Positions 1 through 5,917 of a stretch of DNA of 8,818 nucleotides are shown one piece after another (the first letter of the stretch is position 1; each line of letters starts with the position of its first letter). A program made the translations under genes and the position numbers. Origin of the DNA: Chryseobacterium gleum (GTDB lineage Bacteria > Bacteroidota > Bacteroidia > Flavobacteriales_D > Sanyastnellaceae). The stretch lies in the NCBI GenBank assembly GCA_945883885.1, contig CAMCYM010000056.1:1-8818 (forward strand), given 5' to 3'. The notes below the pieces were generated by a model. That model saw nothing but the letters and a program-made list of their open reading frames with translations, did no database searches and was not told the DNA's origin.

Positions 1-393
1 CCGAAGAAACCGGCGGAACCGCGGTCGATGACCGAAGCTCGCGTAGGTGCGCTGCTGCCCGATGCGGATGCGCGGGCCGTGTACGTGTACGACTTCCTGC
101 GGATGTGGTGCTTTTACGTGGAGCCGGTCGCCTTCGTGGAGCCGGAAGCCGGGGCAGCGTATCCGCGGGTGACGTGGGCCTTCGGCGATGCGCCGGCCGC
201 AGACAGCCGCGAAGCGGACAACTTTGACGACTTGCTGGCGGCGTTGAGCGGAGCCGAAGCAGGAGGTCCGGAGCTGACTGGCGACCCGGAAATTGATGCG
301 TATCTGGCTGAGCTCGATGAAGATGGGGAAGGAGACGACCACGAGGGCGGGCCGGAGTTCATGGATTTGGATGGGTTGGACGACCGCTACTGA
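1..393 (+). CDS. pRiA4b ORF-3-like (IS1096 TnpR passenger family) protein, 3' part only
   Basis: The reading frame is open from the first base to TGA 391-393, so this is the C-terminal part of a gene that begins upstream of the window. The ATG at 28 lies in mid-domain and is probably not the start. The segment VYVYDFLRMWCFYVE, then a Pro/Gly-containing stretch and a strongly acidic tail (repeated D/E, ending LDGLDDRY), match my memory of the Bacteroidota version of the plasmid pRiA4b ORF-3-like family (PF07929). That family has a YVYDF.N.W.F.VEL core and an Asp/Glu-rich C-terminus, and often lies next to miaA. Its molecular function is not known to me. Despite the family name, nothing here suggests transposition. 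The 3' end overlaps miaA by 23 nt in another frame, so the two are probably co-transcribed and translationally coupled. The family call rests on motif recall rather than alignment. Confidence 0.7.
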   Translation, partial: PKKPAEPRSMTEARVGALLPDADARAVYVYDFLRMWCFYVEPVAFVEPEAGAAYPRVTWAFGDAPAADSREADNFDDLLAALSGAEAGGPELTGDPEIDAYLAELDEDGEGDDHEGGPEFMDLDGLDDRY

Positions 394-1345
394 CCGCGCG
401 CCGGAGGGCGGGGAGCGGCCGTTGCTCGTGGTGCTTGCGGGCCCGACGGCCGTGGGGAAGACGGCCTGCGCCGTCGAATGCGCGCGGGCCCTGGGAACCG
501 AAGTCCTCAACGCCGACGCCCGCCAAATCTTCCGCGGGATGGAAATCGCCACGGCCGCCCCGACCGCAGCGGAAATGGAGGACGTACCGCACCATTTCGT
601 CGCGTGCCTGGATCCGACCGAGCCGATGAGCGCCGGGCGTTACGGCGCGGAGGCACGGGCTGTGCTCGCGGAGGTGTTTCAGCGTCGGCGCACCGCGGTG
701 CTGGCCGGGGGGAGCGGGCTGTATTTGCATGCCGTGCTGCACGGGCTCGACGACCTGCCGGCCGATGCGGGTGTGCGGGCGGCGCTGATGGAAGAGCTGG
801 GCCAGCGGGGGCTGGCGGCCCTCGTGGACGAACTCGCGGAGCGCGACCCAGTGACCTACGAGCGGATCGACCGCGCAAATCCACACCGGGTCGTCCGGGC
901 CCTGGAGGTGTGCCGGATTGCGGGGAAGCCGTTTTCTTCCTTCCAAACCGGAGCCCCGGCAGGCGACGTGCCGTTTGATGCGCTCGTGCTCGGTTTGGAC
1001 CTGCCACGCCCGGAACTGCATGCCCGGATTGCCGCGCGGCTCGACCGCATGGTGGCCGACGGCATGGAGAACGAGGCCCGACGGCTGCACCCGTTTGCGC
1101 ACCTGAATGCCCTGCAAACGGTGGGCTTGCGCGAGTGGTTCGACCACTTCGAAGGCAAGCTGAGCCGCGCCGAAGCCCTCGATGCCGTCCGCGCGCGCAC
1201 CCGGCAATATGCGCGGCGCCAAACCACCTGGTTCCGCAGCATGCCCGGCCTCAGCTGGGTGCCCGCGGACGCCCCCGGCGCGGTGCTCGACCGGGTCCGT
1301 GCGGCCTGCGCTGCCCGCGGACTGACCTTGCCCGCCGCTTCCTGA
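371..1345 (+). CDS. miaA: tRNA dimethylallyltransferase (MiaA)
   Basis: MiaA transfers a dimethylallyl group from DMAPP to N6 of A37 in tRNAs reading UNN codons, the first step toward ms2i6A. From ATG 371 the product is 324 aa, close to the usual 300-320. Visible motifs are the P-loop GPTAVGKT (residues 24-31), the N-A-D-A-R-Q substrate-binding loop (D49 is the expected catalytic Asp), GGSGLY, NPHRVVRALEV, QTVGLREWFDHFEGK and the C-terminal RQYARRQTTWFR tRNA-contact motif. A50 occupies a position that is normally Ser (DSRQ or DSALIY in relatives). The frame stays open upstream to an ATG at 293, but that adds 26 residues inside the preceding gene. ATG 371 places the P-loop at the normal distance from the N-terminus. 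No strong Shine-Dalgarno is visible, as is usual in this phylum. It lies between a pRiA4b ORF-3-like gene and mutS2. Confidence 0.95.
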   Translation: MGWTTATDRAPEGGERPLLVVLAGPTAVGKTACAVECARALGTEVLNADARQIFRGMEIATAAPTAAEMEDVPHHFVACLDPTEPMSAGRYGAEARAVLAEVFQRRRTAVLAGGSGLYLHAVLHGLDDLPADAGVRAALMEELGQRGLAALVDELAERDPVTYERIDRANPHRVVRALEVCRIAGKPFSSFQTGAPAGDVPFDALVLGLDLPRPELHARIAARLDRMVADGMENEARRLHPFAHLNALQTVGLREWFDHFEGKLSRAEALDAVRARTRQYARRQTTWFRSMPGLSWVPADAPGAVLDRVRAACAARGLTLPAAS

Positions 1346-1360
1346 CCGACCTTCGCACCG

Positions 1361-3499
1361 ATGGCGCACCCCCGCTCCTTCACTCCCGCCGACGCGACGA
1401 CCCTGGCCGACCTCGAATTCGACGTTGTCCGGGCGCTGCTCGAGCGGCATGCACACGGCCCCACCGCGAAGGAGCGGGCGGCCGACCTCGTGCCGTACAG
1501 CGGCCGCAAGGAGGCCCTGCGCTCCCTCGAAGAGGTCAAGGAATTCACGCGGGTGCGCAGCGAGGGCAAGCCCTTCCCCGCTGTGTCGGTGGACGAGCTG
1601 ACCCGGGAGCTTCGGTTGCTCGACGTCAAGGAAAGCGTGCTCGACGAGGCCGGATTCGGGCGGTTGCTCGCGGCGTCCGTGTTCGGGAACGAAGTCTGCG
1701 CAGCCTTGCACGGCGCAGAGAAAACCCTGCCGCGCCTCTGTGCCCTCTTAGGCGAGGTGCAACCGACCGACGAGGTGATCGCCGCCATCGGACGTGTGCT
1801 CGACGCAAAAGGGGTCGTGCGGAGCGACGCCAGCGGACGCCTCGTCACCCTCCGCGAAGAAATCCTCCGCGTACGCCGCACCATCAACCGCAACTTCATG
1901 AAAATCATGAAGGACTGCGACGAACGGGGCTGGCTGGCAGACATCCGCGAGGGCTACATCAGCGACCGCCGCGTGCTGGCCGTGGGCAGTACCCACAAGC
2001 GCAAGGTAACCGGCTCGGTGCTAGGCATGTCGAACAACGGCTCGATCACGTTCATCGAGCCGGCCGCGAACGTGCCGCTGGGCTTCGAGCTCGAGATGCT
2101 GCGCGACGACGAGCGCAAAGAAATCCAGCGGATCCTGCGCGAACTCACGCGGGCCATGCGCCGCCATTTGCCGCTTTTGCTGGCGTACCAAACCTTGATC
2201 GTGGCCTGCGACTGGGTGCAAGCACGCGCAAAACTCGCATTCGAAATGCGCGCTGACCTTCCGTCGATGCGGAAGGCCCCGGGCTTTCACCTCATCAACG
2301 CGTACCATCCCCTCCTGCTGCTGCGCAACGCCGGCACGGGCGCGCGGACGGAACCCCAAACCCTGCAACTGCGCGCCGACGCCCGGATGCTCGTCATCTC
2401 GGGCCCCAACGCCGGCGGCAAGTCCATCACCCTGAAAACCGTGGGCCTGCTGCAGCTCATGCTGCAAAGCGGCCTGCTCATCCCCGCCCACCCAAACAGC
2501 GAGATGGGGTGGTTCAACCGGATCCTTACCGACATCGGCGACCACCAAAGCATTGAAAACCAACTCAGCACCTACAGCTACCGCCTCGGCCGCATGCGCC
2601 ACTTCCTCGAAACCGCCGACACGACCTCGCTGCTGTTGCTCGATGAGTTTGGGACGGGCTCCGATCCGGAGCTGGGCGGAGCACTGGCCGAGGTGTTCTT
2701 CGAGGAACTCTACAGCCGCGGCAGCTTCGGCGTAATCACCACCCACTACGGAAACATCAAGACGCGCGCCGCCCAGCTCCCGGAAGCCCGGAACGGCTCC
2801 ATGCGCTTCGACCGTGAAACGCTGCAGCCCCTCTACAAACTCGAGGTGGGCACCCCTGGCAGCTCGTTCACCTTCGAAGTCGCGGAAACGAATGGCATTT
2901 CGAAGGAACTCATCGCGCGGGCGAAGGCCAAACTCGACGGCAACCGCGTCCGCCTCGACGACCTGATCGGCGAACTCCAGCGCGAAAAATCCACCCTAGC
3001 CCGCCTCACGGACCGGACCCTGAAAAAGGAGGTGGAACACGAGCAGCAGCTGGCCGCCATCACCGCGGAACGGGCGTACATCCTCGAACGCGCCGACGCC
3101 CTGGCCGCCCAGTCCGAAGCCGCAAACTCAGCCCTCATCCGCGGCCGCAAACTCCAGCAGTTCATCGACCGCTACCTCGAAAACCCCTCCGCCGCCGGCA
3201 CTAAGGCTCTCCTCGAGGACTTCCGCAAATTCCTTGCGGTCGAGCGGGCCCGGGTCGAAGACGCTGCCCGCCTGGTCGCCGCCAAGCGCGCCACCGCAAA
3301 AAAGACCCGCAAACTCAACGCCCCCCCGCGCGAAGAACACCACACCGACCGCATCGCCGTCGGCAGCACCGTCCGCCTCCGCGACGGCGGCTCCGAGCGC
3401 GGCGAAGTCCTCTCCCTCACCGGCACACGCGCCGTCGTCCTCTTCGGCGGCCGCCTCCGCACAACGGTGGATCTCGGGAAGTTGACGTGGGTGAAGTGA
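1361..3499 (+). CDS. mutS2: MutS2-family ATPase without Smr domain
   Basis: This 712-aa MutS-superfamily protein has the MutS2 arrangement. An N-terminal helical core/lever region (about residues 1-330, with the conserved segment SNNGSITFIEPAANVPLGFEL) precedes an ABC-type ATPase domain. That domain has Walker A GPNAGGKS (348-355), a STYSYRLGRM segment, Walker B LLLLDEFGTGSD with D428 and E429, and an ITTHYGN switch histidine. A long charged coiled coil follows (about 520-640), and the protein ends in a KOW-like beta segment (VGSTVRLRDGG.., 665-712). The C-terminal Smr endonuclease domain of Bacillus/Thermus MutS2 (about 780 aa) is absent. The stop follows directly after the KOW-like region, so this looks like the short form seen in Bacteroidota rather than a frameshift. 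MutS2 proteins act on branched DNA in recombination or on collided ribosomes. Which applies here cannot be told. It starts 15 nt after miaA, probably in the same operon. A hairpin repeat begins 2 nt after its stop. Confidence 0.92.
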   Translation: MAHPRSFTPADATTLADLEFDVVRALLERHAHGPTAKERAADLVPYSGRKEALRSLEEVKEFTRVRSEGKPFPAVSVDELTRELRLLDVKESVLDEAGFGRLLAASVFGNEVCAALHGAEKTLPRLCALLGEVQPTDEVIAAIGRVLDAKGVVRSDASGRLVTLREEILRVRRTINRNFMKIMKDCDERGWLADIREGYISDRRVLAVGSTHKRKVTGSVLGMSNNGSITFIEPAANVPLGFELEMLRDDERKEIQRILRELTRAMRRHLPLLLAYQTLIVACDWVQARAKLAFEMRADLPSMRKAPGFHLINAYHPLLLLRNAGTGARTEPQTLQLRADARMLVISGPNAGGKSITLKTVGLLQLMLQSGLLIPAHPNSEMGWFNRILTDIGDHQSIENQLSTYSYRLGRMRHFLETADTTSLLLLDEFGTGSDPELGGALAEVFFEELYSRGSFGVITTHYGNIKTRAAQLPEARNGSMRFDRETLQPLYKLEVGTPGSSFTFEVAETNGISKELIARAKAKLDGNRVRLDDLIGELQREKSTLARLTDRTLKKEVEHEQQLAAITAERAYILERADALAAQSEAANSALIRGRKLQQFIDRYLENPSAAGTKALLEDFRKFLAVERARVEDAARLVAAKRATAKKTRKLNAPPREEHHTDRIAVGSTVRLRDGGSERGEVLSLTGTRAVVLFGGRLRTTVDLGKLTWVK

Positions 3500-3501
3500 G
3501 A

Positions 3502-3660
3502 CGAGGCGGAGCTTCGAGGGACGAGCGCGGCTTCGCCGCGCGGGACGAGGGACGGGCGACGCTGCGCGTCGCGGGACGAGGTTGAGGTTGAGGGTTGGGG
3601 ACGGGCGCGGCGGAGCCGCGCGGGACGAGGTTGAGATTGTGGTTGGGAACGAGAAGGCGG
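3502..3660 (+). repeat. Hairpin-array repeat, block 1 (sense = +)
   Basis: GC-rich intergenic repeat beginning 2 nt after the mutS2 stop. Perfect or near-perfect hairpins occur in order. A is CGAGGC-GGA-GCTTCG (3502-3516). B is GCGCGGC-TTC-GCCGCGC (3525-3541). C is GCGACGC-TGC-GCGTCGC (3556-3572). A second B with loop GGA lies at 3605-3621. Linkers are G-rich and built from GGGACGA, GGTTGAGG and GGGTTGGGG units. The tail (about 3622-3660) is degenerate, with GGTTGAG and GGTTGGGAA. No run of T follows any stem, so these are not classical intrinsic terminators. The A-linker-B-linker-C order is the same as at 8721-8790. This looks like a REP-like (repetitive extragenic palindrome) family. Confidence 0.85.
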
Positions 3661-3671
3661 TTCGTTGAGTT

Positions 3672-3726
3672 CGTCCTCAACCCTCGTCCCTGTTCTCGCG
3701 ACGCGCAGCGTCGCTCGTCCTCAACC
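3672..3726 (-). repeat. Hairpin-array repeat, block 2 (sense = -), left flank of the four-helix-bundle remnant
   Basis: Inverted copy of the repeat family. The linker-like stretch CGTCCTCAACCCTCGTCCC (3672-3690) is followed by one C hairpin, GCGACGC-GCA-GCGTCGC (3698-3714), which reads with loop TGC on the minus strand. The block ends in TCGTCCTCAACC (3715-3726). That last 12-mer is the exact reverse complement of 3936-3947 on the other side of the gene remnant. The codons CTC AAC just before 3726 lie in the frame of the remnant, so the repeat edge runs directly into coding sequence. Confidence 0.8.
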
Positions 3727-3947
3727 TGGTCGAGGGCCACGCCTCCATCTACCCGGCCGAGCAGCTCAAGTTCTTTTCGACGGCCCGCGGCTCCGTTGCG
3801 GAAGCCCTGGCCGGCATGGCCATCCTCGAGGCCGAAGGCCGCGTCCCGCGCAGCGTGGCGGACCAGCTCCGCGCCAACGGGGACCAAATTTCCCGAATGC
3901 TCTGGGGCCTCATGCGCACCCGCATGAAGAAACAAGGTTGAGGACGA
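3715..3947. mobile_element. Candidate inverted-repeat-bounded cassette around a four-helix-bundle remnant
   Basis: A 233-bp segment is bounded by a perfect 12-bp inverted repeat, TCGTCCTCAACC (3715-3726) and GGTTGAGGACGA (3936-3947). It encloses about 209 bp of coding-like sequence. The inverted repeats are edges of the same GGTTGAGG/GGACGA linker units used throughout the hairpin repeats, so they could be chance ends of two oppositely oriented repeats rather than true transposon ends. No transposase is present and I cannot identify a clear target-site duplication. The block order through the intergenic region is sense repeat, antisense repeat, cassette, sense fragment, antisense repeat. This fits a cassette inserted between two convergent 3'-end repeats. 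Mobility is an inference. Confidence 0.35.
3726..3941 (+). pseudogene. Four-helix-bundle protein (23S rRNA intervening-sequence/S23 family), 3' remnant
   Basis: The frame ending at TGA 3939-3941 encodes 71 residues beginning LVEGHASIYPAEQLKFF. They include the segments STARGSVAEAL and QISRMLWGLMRTRMKKQG. The N-[IL]-x-E-G-x start, the F-x-x-x-A-R-G-S-[VL]-A-E core and the final M-L-x-G-L-[IM] helix are the pattern of the second half of four-helix-bundle proteins of the 23S rRNA intervening-sequence/S23 family (TIGR02436), usually about 115-130 aa. The first helices are missing and the hairpin repeat abuts instead. The repeat bases CTC AAC supply the expected Asn before LVEG. An in-frame stop lies at 3666-3668, and no ATG, GTG or TTG start precedes the homologous region, so I call it a broken gene. 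Its last Gly codon and stop lie inside the right inverted repeat. The family is assigned from motif memory. Confidence 0.6.
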
Positions 3948-3956
3948 GGTTGGGAA
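3936..3956 (+). repeat. Repeat fragment, right flank of the remnant (sense = +)
   Basis: This short linker-type fragment contains GGTTGAGGACGA (3936-3947) followed by GGTTGGGAA (3948-3956). The first 12 bases pair exactly with 3715-3726. The second 9-mer also occurs at 3641-3649 in block 1. No hairpin stem is present. The 18 nt after it (3957-3974, GCGGTGGGTCGTTTTACA) are the only AT-richer stretch here and show no feature I can name. Confidence 0.65.
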
Positions 3957-3974
3957 TGCGGTGGGTCGTTTTAC

Positions 3975-4070
3975 AACCTCAACCCTCGTCCCGCGCGGCT
4001 CCGCCGCGCTCGTCCCGCGACGCGCAGCGTCGCTCGTCCCCAACCTCAACCCGCGACGCGCAGCGTCGCC
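3975..4070 (-). repeat. Hairpin-array repeat, block 3 (sense = -)
   Basis: This is an inverted copy, in sense with the minus-strand protease gene, and it begins 1 nt after that gene's stop. Hairpins in plus coordinates are C at 4053-4069 and C at 4017-4033 (each GCGACGC-GCA-GCGTCGC, loop TGC in sense) and B at 3993-4009 (GCGCGGC-TCC-GCCGCGC, loop GGA in sense). The linkers read GGGTTGAGG.., GGGACGA and GGGACGAGGGTTGAGG in sense. There is no A hairpin. C comes first and is duplicated, so the module order differs from blocks 1 and 4. No T tract follows the stems. Confidence 0.85.
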
Positions 4071-4071
4071 T

Positions 4072-5832
4072 TCACTCCAGCACGAAACGCACCGTCGCGG
4101 TTGCGCCCGAGGCCGTCGTGAGGGTGAGGAAGTAAAGGCCGGCGGGGAGGCAGGTGAGGTCGACCGGATGGACCGTGGCGAGGGCGGCAGCGGCGGCGAC
4201 GGGGAGGTCGCGCACGGGGCGGCCGGCTGCGTCGAAGATGCGGAGGCCGGTGAGCGGCGAAGGCGCGAGGCCGGCGAGCGGGCCGGAGCCGGAGCTAGAG
4301 CTGGAGCTGGAGGTCAAGAGCCGGAGCTCGAGAGAGCCGGAGCCGGAGGCGGAGCTGGAGGCGGGGTTCGGGACGGCCAGCCACTGGCCGCTGGTCCAAA
4401 CCACGTCGCCCGGCAAGCCCGCGGGGATGCAGGTGGAGGCGCCCTCGCAGGGAAGAGATCCGATGCCCACGTAGCTGCCGTCGAGGACCTCGAGGCCCGA
4501 GTTCGCGGGGTCGAGGAAGGCCTTGAGCCGCTCGGCGACCGGGATGGGGTTGTTGCCGTCCCAGTGGTAGCTGAATTTGCCGTAAAAGTCAGGGGCTGTA
4601 GGCGTTGCGCACATCGAGCTGCCGCCGGTGAGCGTGCCTACGATGCGGCGGGCCGGGTTGAAGATGGGCGAGCCGGACGAGCCGCCTTCGGTGACCCCGT
4701 GGTTCGTTTCCGTCGCAGCCCAAACCACCCGCCAGTGCGCGCCGGGGGCATAGGCGTTGCTGCTGCTGTGCTGCTGCGTGTAGGTGGAGATCTTTTTGCG
4801 GTCGCCGGACGGGTGGTGGATGCCCACACCCGAGGGCGACGTGACGCCCGTCGCATCCCAGCCGGCGTAGAAGGGGTTCCAGTCAGCGGCGATCGGGTCT
4901 TCGACTTCCATCAGGAGGAAGTCCGATCCGTCGATTTGGCCGTTGACCATGTCGTCGGAGGAGGTCAGGGGGAGGACGCCCGTTTTTTGGCGCGAGTTGA
5001 AGGACGAGGTGCCGTCGCACTCGAAGTACTCATACGTGTAGCGCACCTTCATGAGCGCCCAATCACCAGCCCCCATCGCGTCCGCACAATGGTGCGAGCT
5101 CAACAGCAGCTGGCGGCAGTCCTGCTCAACATTGTTCACCATCGCGCCCGAGCAGAGGTAGGTCGCGCCCTGCATCGTGATCGACAGGCGCACGACCGCG
5201 TCGCGCACGCACTGCCAGTCCTGGCCTTCCGGGCAGTTGACGTCCACTTGGCAGGCCTCGGAACCGCGTTCGGGGTCGCCGGCCAGGTTGTACTCGCCTT
5301 CGAAGTAGAGGAACCGGAAATAGTAGGCCAGGCCGCTGATGCCGAGCTCGGGGGTGCCGGTGCAGCCGATGGGTTGGCGGTACTCGATCAGCGCCGCGTC
5401 GCCCGGGAGCTCGTCGCTGAGCCAGGTGCCGTGCGGGTCGTTTTCCTCCGATCCGTGCGGGCCGGTGAGGTAGGGGCGGCTGAAGGCGCCGTCGGGCGTG
5501 CGGAGGCGCAGCTCCCCTCCCACCGGGATGTGGAAGCGGTCGAAGTAGACGCCGATGCCGGGGGCTCCAGGGACGGCGATTTCGAGGCGCCAAACGTCCC
5601 ACCCGTCCTCCTCGGTCCGGACGCCGTCGACCAGCACATCCGCCGTACCCTCGACGACCTCGCCGTGCATCGTTTTTCCGGTGTGCTCCTCGTGCCAAGC
5701 AGCCCGCGCCCACAGCTGCGACGCGTCGGGCGCGGCGAACTCGATGCGCGGCACCGTGGCCCACGCCGTTCCGGCCGCACAAAGGAAAAGGACCGCCGTC
5801 GCCGCGGCGCGCACAGAGTTCAGGAGTCGCAT
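4072..5832 (-). CDS. Secreted lysyl-endopeptidase-like serine protease with T9SS C-terminal sorting domain
   Basis: From ATG at 5832 the product is 586 aa. The frame runs on upstream, but this start places a signal peptide (basic MRLLNSVR, hydrophobic stretch, cleavage near TAWA-TVP, about residue 26) at the N-terminus. A beta-rich prodomain (about 27-200) precedes a trypsin-fold domain with a putative triad. H248 is in SSHHC, D304 in GSDFLLMEV, and S386 in GGSSGSP. The motifs FYAGWDATG and GIHHPSGDRKKIS are typical of the Achromobacter lysyl endopeptidase group, so cleavage after Lys is plausible but unproven. Many Cys residues (157, 194, 200, 208, 227, 239, 249, 272, 408 and others) suggest disulfides. 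A Ser/Gly-rich linker (about 491-520) leads to a C-terminal domain (LRIFDAAGRPVRDLPV ... LPAGLYFLTL ... VRFVLE) of the T9SS type A sorting kind, implying export across the outer membrane. It is divergent from the S41 protease gene. Confidence 0.88.
   Translation of the reverse strand: MRLLNSVRAAATAVLFLCAAGTAWATVPRIEFAAPDASQLWARAAWHEEHTGKTMHGEVVEGTADVLVDGVRTEEDGWDVWRLEIAVPGAPGIGVYFDRFHIPVGGELRLRTPDGAFSRPYLTGPHGSEENDPHGTWLSDELPGDAALIEYRQPIGCTGTPELGISGLAYYFRFLYFEGEYNLAGDPERGSEACQVDVNCPEGQDWQCVRDAVVRLSITMQGATYLCSGAMVNNVEQDCRQLLLSSHHCADAMGAGDWALMKVRYTYEYFECDGTSSFNSRQKTGVLPLTSSDDMVNGQIDGSDFLLMEVEDPIAADWNPFYAGWDATGVTSPSGVGIHHPSGDRKKISTYTQQHSSSNAYAPGAHWRVVWAATETNHGVTEGGSSGSPIFNPARRIVGTLTGGSSMCATPTAPDFYGKFSYHWDGNNPIPVAERLKAFLDPANSGLEVLDGSYVGIGSLPCEGASTCIPAGLPGDVVWTSGQWLAVPNPASSSASGSGSLELRLLTSSSSSSSGSGPLAGLAPSPLTGLRIFDAAGRPVRDLPVAAAAALATVHPVDLTCLPAGLYFLTLTTASGATATVRFVLE
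4282..4371. repeat. Degenerate GGAGCY hexamer repeat in the protease linker
   Basis: Plus-strand GGAGCC, GGAGCT and GGAGGC hexamers and related triplets recur across this stretch. On the coding (minus) strand they give Ser/Gly/Ala/Leu codons forming the low-complexity linker between the protease domain and the T9SS sorting domain (about residues 490-520, including a seven-Ser run). The unit is a multiple of three, so copy-number change would lengthen or shorten the linker without breaking the frame. Confidence 0.7.
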
Positions 5833-5917
5833 GGCTTGCAGGTAGAAGGCGCAAGTTCGCGAAATTTGGCCAGCCGAGGCGCACGCGGCGTGCAGGGTGG
5901 CGGTACCTTTGGGGGTT
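5833..5917. other. Divergent intergenic region between the protease and S41 genes
   Basis: This 85-bp spacer separates two divergent start codons. It holds the TACCTTTG promoter motif for the plus-strand gene (annotated separately) and an 8-bp palindrome TTCGCGAA (5856-5863). I see no convincing TAnnTTTG for the minus-strand gene. TACCTGCA, read on the minus strand just before its ATG, matches only partly. Palindromes this short are common in GC-rich DNA, so no operator is claimed. Confidence 0.45.
5904..5911 (+). promoter_or_regulatory. Bacteroidota-type promoter motif TACCTTTG upstream of the S41 protease
   Basis: TACCTTTG fits the Bacteroidota primary-sigma -7 consensus TAnnTTTG. I see no TTG/TTTG at the usual spacing upstream. 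The nearest TTTG (5865-5868) is too far. The motif ends 6 nt before ATG 5918, so transcription would begin at or next to the start codon and give a leaderless or nearly leaderless mRNA. Alternatively translation begins at ATG 5939. Confidence 0.55.

Noticed and set aside
1..393. Transposon gene implied by the family name 'IS1096 passenger TnpR'
   Set aside because: No insertion-sequence ends or transposase are visible, and the family is a common chromosomal neighbour of miaA in this phylum as I recall it.
359..1711. 450-codon minus-strand open frame opposite miaA and mutS2
   Set aside because: It overlaps two well-supported genes, has no recognisable domain, and shows the composition of an antisense shadow.
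3502..3621. Intrinsic (Rho-independent) terminators
   Set aside because: The stems are strong and follow stop codons, but no T run follows any stem in either orientation. They are therefore annotated as repeats and not as terminators.
3502..4070. CRISPR array or diversity-generating retroelement
   Set aside because: Repeat spacing is irregular with no unique spacers of equal length, and there is no cas gene, reverse transcriptase or variable/template repeat pair in the window.
3595..4135. Plus-strand open frames through the repeats (3595-3927 and 3665-4135)
   Set aside because: They are translations of hairpin repeats (repeated RDAQRRSS and RGSAA units) and read the four-helix-bundle remnant in the wrong frames.
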